From Multifurca ochricompacta (Eukaryota > Basidiomycota > Agaricomycetes > Russulales > Russulaceae): a stretch of DNA of 11,057 nucleotides. The position numbers and the translations under genes were made by a program. Shown here piece after piece: positions 6,372 to 11,057 of this stretch. Where the stretch lies: NCBI GenBank assembly GCA_022496185.1, contig WTXG01000596.1:1-11057 (forward strand). The letters are read 5' to 3'. How positions within the stretch are numbered: the first letter of the stretch is position 1; the number at the start of each line of letters is the position of its first letter. The notes under the pieces were generated by a model. That model was not told where the DNA came from. It saw only the letters and a list, made by a program, of their open reading frames with translations, and did no database searches.

Positions 6372-6732
6372 ATGCACAGTCTGATTGGCATGCCCCACAC
6401 TTCACATTTTTTTGCATTTTTTTGCGTTTTTTCACATTTCTATAGATATTGTAACTGATTCTTGTTTTATTTTGGATTGGATGCATGATCTGACTTGAAA
6501 CTTCATGGGATTTTAGTAATATATATATTCTTTCTGTGTATGCAAGATGAAGATCTCTGGCTGCCTCAAACCTTACAAGTAAACCTACGAGTATACCCAC
6601 AAGTACTTGGATCTGTGCGAGTATAGGACTCGCAGCTCTGGGTGATCTGTGGGAACATACTTGTGCAGATCCGAGTATGGGATTATCTAATCTAAATACC
6701 CACAAGTTTGGATCTGGGTAACTCATGAGTGC

Positions 6733-6749
6733 ACTTGTGCTAGGCCCTA
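6733..6749. repeat. Right terminal inverted repeat of the hAT-like element
   Basis: The reverse complement reads TAGGGCCTAGCACAAGT and matches the left end at 16 of 17 positions. Confidence 0.9.
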
Positions 6750-6757
6750 GCCTGAGG
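6750..6757. repeat. 8-bp target-site duplication, right copy
   Basis: GCCTGAGG, identical to 5463-5470. Confidence 0.9.
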
Positions 6758-6857
6758 TAAAGTGGCAGTCCTCTTGATCTCCCCATGAGGAATCTGCAAA
6801 GCCATGAAGGCCACTCTCCTCATTCCCTCCAGAATACTGCAACTTGTAGTCTTTTGT
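6750..6857 (-). pseudogene. copia RNase H, amino-terminal part
   Basis: The minus-strand frame reads TKDYKLQYSGGNEESGLHGF, then ADSSWGDQEDCHFTSG, and stops inside the inserted element. This is the start of copia RNase H. The first catalytic aspartate is the D of FADSSW at 6794-6792, followed by the usual W-G-D context. The next residues of the domain (GYVYFLANG) continue at 5470 on the other side of the hAT-like insertion, in the same frame once one target duplication is removed. Upstream of TKDY the sequence stops resembling copia (position about 6857-6862), so reverse transcriptase is absent. An open frame does continue to 6947, but that part is low-complexity and not homologous. Confidence 0.85.
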
Positions 6858-6862
6858 TGTGA

Positions 6863-7157
6863 TGCTTTTTGTCAATGTAATGGTTTGTGACACACTTGTG
6901 ATGTGTGTGTGACTTTTGTGATGGTTTTTTGACCTGCACGTGTTCAACTTTCATCTCAATGTTTGGACTTCTCACTCCAAGTCATGTGACTGGAGTTGAT
7001 GATCTTTTCTTATCTGATCTGATTTTCGGACTTAGACTGACTTGGACTGGCACTCATTTACTTTTGGAGTGGGTGCAACACCACTTACATTTCCTGTCTC
7101 AATCTCCACTGGAGATTCACATGGACTTTTACTTTACTGTACTGAATATTCTCCTTT
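6863..7157. other. Unassigned segment between Copia-2 and tandem LTRs
   Basis: About 295 bp with no recognisable gene. It is rich in TGTG/CACA words near 6890-6910. It has two small palindromes: ACTCC-A-AGTCA around TG at 6975-6997 and AATCTCCA-C-TGGAGATT near 7102-7118. It replaces the expected reverse transcriptase of Copia-2, so a breakpoint lies at its left edge. An ORF here (6905-7222, plus strand) runs into the LTR and looks spurious. Confidence 0.5.
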
Positions 7158-7716
7158 TGTTACGTCTGGTGCGGGATGTTCCACACAACTTGTGTGACAG
7201 TGTTCACTCATTAATCAGATAAGAGACCAATAGGGCCCCTTGGAGTTATGTGGGAGAAGTCAAAGTCAAAGAGGCTGTACTCTTATGACAATGTTGAATG
7301 GAAAGTACCAGAAGTACTGAGACAGTCGAGTCAAGGCTTTCAAAGGAGATGTCCAGAAGACAGGCACCGATGTATTCAATAAGTCGAGTCTAAGGTCTAC
7401 AGCGTAGCTACAGTGGACTTATATACATTATCAAGTGGGCATCTAAAGATAAGGGATATGGAGTCAAGTGGGCCCGAATATACGAAGCAGAGGGCATAAA
7501 GCCTGGCTTCTGATAGGGAATTAAGTAAGTGTCTGGTCTTAGAGATAGAGAGATAAGAGATAAGAAGTAATCATAGACAAACAGCAAGTCAACAAGTACA
7601 ATCGCAAGTCATGGGGAGGGGAGTAGGGCATGTGATGGATCCCAGGACAGAGATGTGATCAGGAAATGTAAGGTAGGCAGTAACAAGGGGTCCTCGTTAG
7701 GAAGGGTGAAGAAAAC
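7158..7716 (-). repeat. LTR copy A of a second LTR retrotransposon family, truncated at its 5' end
   Basis: In minus orientation it ends ...GACGTAACA at 7158 and carries a TATA-like TATATAAG (near 7420). It aligns with the LTR at 7717-8302 along its length, with shared words such as GATGTATTCAATAAGTCGAG and TTCTGATAGGGAATTAAGTA. The first ~24 bp of the LTR (TGTTACTACCCTTGCC...) are missing at its junction with copy B. The short flank CCTTT lies at 7153-7157. Confidence 0.8.
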
Positions 7717-8302
7717 TGTTACATCCAGTGTGGGACATTCCACACGACTTGTGTGACAGCATATTGTTCGGGATCAGTTAAGAAACCAATAAGGTCTCTT
7801 GGAGTTTGGGTGGGATGAGTCAAAGTAAAAGGGGCTGTTCCCTTAGACAATGTTGAGCAGAAAGGTGTCAGAAACACCGAGAGGGATGAGTCAGAGATCC
7901 AACAGGAAATGTCCAGAAGACAAACACTGATGTATTCAATAAGTCGAGTCTGAGGTCTACAATGTAGTTACAGTGGACTTATATATGTAATTGAATGAGT
8001 GTCTAAAGATAAGATATCATAGAGTCATGTGGGCCTGAATATATGAAAGCGGAGGGCGTAGAGCTGTGCTTCTGATAGGGAATTAAGTAAGTGTCCAGTC
8101 GTAAGGATAAGAGATAAGAGATAAGAGACCAATCATAAGTAAAGTGGTACAGACAAAGACAAAGGCAATCATGGGGAGGGGAGCAGGGCACATGATGGAT
8201 CCCAGGAAGGAGATGTAATCAAGAAATGTAGCATAGGGGGAAGGGTAGGGTCATCATTGGGGATAGTGAAGAAAAGTGGGCTGCTAGGCAAGGGTAGTAA
8301 CA
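7717..8302 (-). repeat. LTR copy B, full length, 3' LTR of the zinc-knuckle Gag element (586 bp)
   Basis: On the minus strand it starts TGTTACTACCC at 8302 and ends GGATGTAACA at 7717, with TGTTAC...GTAACA inverted ends. A polypurine tract sits immediately before its start, so it is a 3' LTR. It is joined directly to copy A with no spacer. Differences from copy A include several CG to TG or CA changes. Confidence 0.85.
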
Positions 8303-8316
8303 TCACCCCCTCTTCT
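8303..8316 (-). promoter_or_regulatory. Polypurine tract
   Basis: The minus strand reads AGAAGAGGGGGTGA directly before TGTTAC of the LTR. It is almost pure purine and in the standard position for priming second-strand DNA. Confidence 0.75.
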
Positions 8317-8333
8317 GGCTCTAGCAGACCCAG

Positions 8334-8945
8334 CTAGAAATGACTCATACTGTCATCATCCTGCACCAGGTCCAGATAGTCATCAGCTACATTATGATCA
8401 TCCATGGTATAGTTTTCTTTGTCCGAATCCTGGGGACATCTGTAGGCACAGAGGAACCCATAAGGGCTGCGTTGTCCACATGAGTAGCACAGGTCATGGA
8501 TGGGACAGTCCAGCTTGCGATGCCCTGAGTTGTGGCAAAGACACTTGCCACACCACCCAGATGGGTTGATGATCGTTGGGGCAACACCAACACAACGGAA
8601 GATGCAGAAACAGCTCCAGTGCATATTGCTGCGACAGTGATGACACCACTTGCAGTTGAGGGGACAGTTCCAACTGATATGGTACTTACTGTCACACCGC
8701 CAACATGTCTCTCCATGGGGGTTCTCATGCATACATGGCATTTCGAACCGGTTCAGCAGTAGCATCAGGGCAGCCCCCAATGATCATGGAGGAAGGGGCC
8801 ATGCGTATGTGTCAGCGTACCTTTCAGCAATAGTTTGGTATGCATCCCCCTTCTCCAACCTCTTTCAAATCTCTACCAGCTCCTGTTCCACCTGGAACAT
8901 CCCACTTGTCAACCTCATCATCATTTTCACATGTTCTTTATATTG
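8334..8945 (-). pseudogene. Degenerate Gag with four zinc-knuckle modules
   Basis: The main frame (8780-8334) is cysteine-rich. Knuckle 1 is C-WR-C-DSKY-H-ISWN-C (residues 26-39) and knuckle 2 is C-HH-C-RSNM-H-WSCF-C (46-59), both CX2CX4HX4C. A third is WCGKCLCHNSGHRKLDC (76-92). A fourth, CYSCGQRSPYGFLC (98-111), has proline where the zinc histidine should be. An acidic tail (about 117-148) ends at the stop, 18 bp before the polypurine tract. Upstream the same frame continues to 8945 with helical, Gag-like sequence (GMFQVEQELVEI, KGDAYQTIAERYADTYA), broken by TGA at 8865-8867 and 8784-8786. No protease, reverse transcriptase or integrase follows. I infer the nucleocapsid end of a Gag in a non-autonomous or pol-deleted LTR element. 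I cannot name the family. Confidence 0.65.
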
Positions 8946-9297
8946 TCAGTTGAGTGTCGTGCACAACATCAGTGTTATGAACCCCGCTATGTCGTCTTAT
9001 TTCTTTCTCCTTCCACATGACATTCTGTTTGGTCCCGTTTATCCCTTGTTGACCACATTTATGGCCCCCTTTGTACATATTTGTTCCTTATCTTTGACCT
9101 GGGCTGTGCTTATCTCTGACTCATATTTTACACAAGAACTCTTACATATTTTCCCACCAGAATTGCAACTATACTGGATTTGTCTATGTATATTCTCATT
9201 TGGCCCACATTGATTCCGCTCCCCATTTAGCTAGATTACAACTTTGTTGATACATCAAGTACGTTACTCCAATTCAGACTCTGATCTCTATTACATA
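8946..9297. other. Unassigned, probably decayed internal part of the Gag element
   Basis: There is no convincing ORF on either strand. The long plus-strand frame here (8650-9213) overlaps the Gag in antisense and lacks any domain. No LTR or primer-binding site is seen before the Tc1 cluster, so the 5' end of the Gag element is missing or has been replaced. Confidence 0.4.
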
Positions 9298-9299
9298 TA

Positions 9300-9512
9300 C
9301 AGTAGCCCACAAAACCGTTCCAATGTTTGGCCACCCTGAAGAGATTGACCTACCACACAATGAGAATAATTTCCAAAATTAGTAGAAATTAGTAGATGAT
9401 AGTGTAGAATCTAAGCTTCAATTAGAGCCTATAATAATGTCAATTGGATCAGTGGTTCATGACATATAAAATGTTTTGTGAGGCATTATCATTGGAACAG
9501 TTTTGTGGCCAA
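9300..9512 (+). mobile_element. Tc1/mariner-type MITE, copy A
   Basis: It starts CAGTAGCCCACAAAACC just after a TA (9298-9299) and ends near 9510-9512 with an inverted match (GGAACAGTTTTGTGGCC). At about 210 bp it is non-coding. It is roughly 85-90% identical by eye to the inverted copy at 9995-10214. TA targets and CAGT ends fit the Tc1/mariner superfamily. Confidence 0.75.
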
Positions 9513-9994
9513 CATGTGAGATGACAAAACCGGTATCTGGTGGTCATGGGAATGCATTGACAGTCATGTGACAATGTTTAATAAGTTGAACACACACCAA
9601 ATAATCATCAAGAACACTTGCTTCTTACCATGCATGCCCTCTCTGCTGCCAAAAGGACTCACATCATCTCCCTCCTCACTTCAGGCAAATCTGCCCATAA
9701 AGTGTCAACTATGACTGGCCATGGCACTATTATCATCTCAAGATGGGTCATAAATACTGCCCTTACCATCCCAAGTCAAATGGAGGGAGACCAAGGAAGC
9801 TGACAGAGAGAAATGCTCAGCATGCTGTTTGCCTTATCTCCTCTGGCAGGGCAGACACAGATGTGGAAGTGACTAGAGCACTTCAGAAGTTGTTAATGGG
9901 TTCCTCTATCAACATAATATGCCCATCCATCCTCCCATCAAGTTTTCAAGCCATAACTGGCCCCTCCCATATCATACACCCCCATTCCATCATA
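9494..9994 (+). repeat. Left arm of a 501-bp perfect inverted repeat
   Basis: Base i pairs with base 20209-i throughout; 9494-9994 mirrors 10215-10715. I compared the arms block by block and found no difference or indel. The outer 17-19 bp are the right end of MITE A, and the inner end is a TA dinucleotide bordering MITE B. Confidence 0.88.
9630..9990 (+). pseudogene. Tc1-like transposase, amino-terminal fragment (left arm)
   Basis: ATG at 9630 opens a frame reading SAAKRTHIISLLTSGKSAHK then VSTMTGHGTI, the first helix-turn-helix of a Tc1-type DNA-binding domain. Near 9741 the frame is lost and the next frame (from 9743) continues GHKYCPYHPKSNGGRPRKLT, containing the GRPR-type linker, and then ERNAQHAVCLISSGRADT, the start of the second helix-turn-helix. 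Past about 9900 resemblance fades. The DDE catalytic domain is absent, so this is only the DNA-binding half. An identical copy with the same frameshift is on the other arm. A truncated DNA-binding fragment could not transpose. Confidence 0.75.
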
Positions 9995-10214
9995 AGTGCA
10001 ATAGGCCACAAAACCAATTCAATGACATTGCTACACAAAACATTTTATATATCATGAACCACTGACCCAATTGACATCAGTATAGGCTCTAAGTGACACT
10101 TAGATGATACAATATCATCTACCAATTTCTACTAATTTTGGAAATTATTCCTATGGTGTGGTTGGTCAATCTCTTCAGGATGGTTAAACATTGGAATGGT
10201 TTTGTGGGTTACTG
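9995..10214 (-). mobile_element. Tc1/mariner-type MITE, copy B, at the palindrome centre
   Basis: It is bordered by TA on both sides (9993-9994, 10215-10216). The minus strand starts CAGTAACCCACAAAACC. The other end carries TAGGCCACAAAACC, offset by about four extra bases. It is a non-coding homologue of MITE A in opposite orientation. It forms the loop between the two 501-bp arms. Confidence 0.75.
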
Positions 10215-10715
10215 TATGATGGAATGGGGGTGTATGATATGGGAGGGGCCAGTTATGGCTTGAAAACTTGATGGGAGGATGGATGGGCATATTATGTTGA
10301 TAGAGGAACCCATTAACAACTTCTGAAGTGCTCTAGTCACTTCCACATCTGTGTCTGCCCTGCCAGAGGAGATAAGGCAAACAGCATGCTGAGCATTTCT
10401 CTCTGTCAGCTTCCTTGGTCTCCCTCCATTTGACTTGGGATGGTAAGGGCAGTATTTATGACCCATCTTGAGATGATAATAGTGCCATGGCCAGTCATAG
10501 TTGACACTTTATGGGCAGATTTGCCTGAAGTGAGGAGGGAGATGATGTGAGTCCTTTTGGCAGCAGAGAGGGCATGCATGGTAAGAAGCAAGTGTTCTTG
10601 ATGATTATTTGGTGTGTGTTCAACTTATTAAACATTGTCACATGACTGTCAATGCATTCCCATGACCACCAGATACCGGTTTTGTCATCTCACATGTTGG
10701 CCACAAAACTGTTCC
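10215..10715 (-). repeat. Right arm of the 501-bp perfect inverted repeat
   Basis: Mirror image of 9494-9994. The symmetry stops exactly at 10715, where an LTR-like sequence begins. Confidence 0.88.
10219..10579 (-). pseudogene. Tc1-like transposase, amino-terminal fragment (right arm)
   Basis: This is a base-for-base inverted copy of the fragment at 9630-9990. ATG lies at 10579, the first helix-turn-helix (SAAKRTHIISLLTSGKSAHK) follows, then the same frameshift near 10468 and the GGRPRKLT linker. The shared frameshift shows that the break existed before the two arms were made, or that one arm was copied from the other. The DDE domain is missing here too. Transcription across both arms would give a self-complementary RNA. 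Confidence 0.75.
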
Positions 10716-11057
10716 TGTCACAGCTAGGTGTAGCGCTGTGTCGATGTTCTGGGTTTCAAGGTCGAGTTATCAAGACTTCAAGTTCTTCTAAGTCAAGTCA
10801 TGTCAAGTCAAGGTATGCTGGTCAAGGGCACACGCGCGAGACGAAGTCGAGCAGAGACGCTAAGTCCTGCCACAAGTTTCTGGGGTCGAAGTCCCTCTAA
10901 GGCGCAAACTTAGAAGGTTCAAGTGGGAGTCTTTCAATTCAGAGAAGTGAGTCCTAAACACCTGTATTGGATACAGAAGAACAGACTTAGAGTCTTACTC
11001 TGATCTACTAGGGGTTTATATACATGTTCTATGCTATGAAGGTTGGTTCTGGTAGTT
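10716..11057 (+). repeat. Start of another LTR, truncated by window edge
   Basis: TGTCACAGCTAGG begins precisely where the mirror symmetry of the Tc1 arms ends, as expected if an LTR retrotransposon inserted there. LTRs of this type often start TGTCAC and end GTGACA. A TATA-like TTTATATA lies at 11015-11022, about 300 bp in, consistent with an LTR promoter on the plus strand. Short GTCAAG repeats lie near 10791-10812. The end of the LTR and the rest of the element are outside the window. An ORF at 10652-10900 spans the junction and is not a gene. Confidence 0.5.

Larger units (their letters stand above)
5471..6749. mobile_element. Non-autonomous hAT-like DNA transposon (1279 bp)
   Basis: The ends are 17-bp inverted repeats with one mismatch: TAGGGCATAGCACAAGT at 5471-5487 and, inverted, TAGGGCCTAGCACAAGT at 6733-6749. 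The flanking 8-bp duplication GCCTGAGG and the TAGGG ends are the hallmarks of the hAT superfamily. No transposase is encoded, so movement would need a transposase in trans. Both sub-terminal zones (about 5488-5640 and 6575-6732) are rich in short repeated words such as CTTGTGGGTA, GATCTGTGGGA, GGATCCAGGT and TACTCGCAG, in both orientations, as expected for transposase-binding sites. The interior carries a tRNA-like sequence, a minisatellite and an AT-rich end. The target is the RNase H of Copia-2. Confidence 0.88.
4253..6862 (-). mobile_element. Copia-2: 3' end of a second copia element, interrupted
   Basis: Reading the minus strand from 6862 down gives the first part of RNase H, a 1279-bp hAT-like insertion, the rest of RNase H with a proper stop, about 290 nt of 3' untranslated sequence, a polypurine tract and a 3' LTR. 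Everything upstream (reverse transcriptase, integrase, gag, 5' LTR) is missing here and is replaced at about 6863 by unassigned DNA. It has the same strand as Copia-1, but the LTRs are too different for the two to be one element. Confidence 0.8.

Noticed and set aside
6343..6786. 147-residue minus-strand ORF
   Set aside because: It lies across the right end of the hAT-like element and into RNase H. It is made of terminal and sub-terminal repeats, not a protein family.
8650..9213. 187-residue plus-strand ORF
   Set aside because: It is antisense to the zinc-knuckle Gag frame, has no recognisable domain and extends into decayed sequence.
10652..10900. 82-residue plus-strand ORF
   Set aside because: It crosses the junction between the Tc1 arm and the new LTR, so it is a chance chimera.

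Overview
The window looks like a transposon graveyard from a filamentous fungus, most likely a basidiomycete. I see no host housekeeping gene. All recognisable protein signal comes from mobile elements: Ty1/copia-type LTR retrotransposons, a second LTR family with a zinc-knuckle Gag, a hAT-type non-autonomous DNA transposon, a possible hAT transposase tail, and Tc1/mariner-type sequences. The fungal assignment is inference from this mixture and from the LTR promoter style. The species cannot be read from the sequence. Every coding region is broken by frameshifts, stops or insertions.

Layout. 1-3547 is the 5' half of a copia element on the minus strand (Copia-1). Reading right to left it has a 5' LTR (3547-3038), a primer-binding site matching the anticodon arm of initiator tRNA-Met, a leader of about 920 nt, gag with a CCHC knuckle, an aspartic protease, a GAG-pre-integrase domain and a DD35E integrase that runs off the left edge. 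3572-4026 is a second LTR of the same family in the opposite orientation, only 24 bp from the first, so the two form a large inverted repeat. 4032-4199 is a short tail that may come from a hAT transposase. 4253-6862 is the 3' end of a second, more diverged copia element (Copia-2, minus strand): RNase H, polypurine tract and 3' LTR. Its RNase H is split by a 1279-bp hAT-like element (5471-6749) with TAGGGC inverted repeats and an 8-bp target duplication. That insert carries a 76-nt tRNA-like sequence and an eight-unit minisatellite.

6863-7157 is unassigned. 7158-8302 holds two head-to-tail LTRs of another family (minus strand). They are followed by a polypurine tract and a degenerate Gag with four zinc-knuckle modules (8334-8945), with no pol in between. 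8946-9297 is unassigned. 9300-10715 is a Tc1/mariner cluster. It starts with a ~210-bp MITE, then has two apparently identical 501-bp arms in opposite orientation, each carrying the 5' part of a Tc1-like transposase gene, around a second 220-bp MITE. A new LTR starts at 10716, exactly where the mirror symmetry stops, and continues past the right edge.

Inferred order of events: Copia-2 was hit by the hAT-like element. The Tc1 locus was inversely duplicated and later hit by the 10716 LTR element. The LTR-LTR and Tc1 inverted repeats could each give long hairpin RNA if transcribed, a plausible but untested route to small-RNA silencing. No CRISPR array, prokaryotic operon or rRNA was seen. The most distinctive items are the perfect Tc1 palindrome, the 14-bp hairpin kept in diverged LTRs just downstream of the TATA box, and the tRNA-like cargo of the hAT-like insert.
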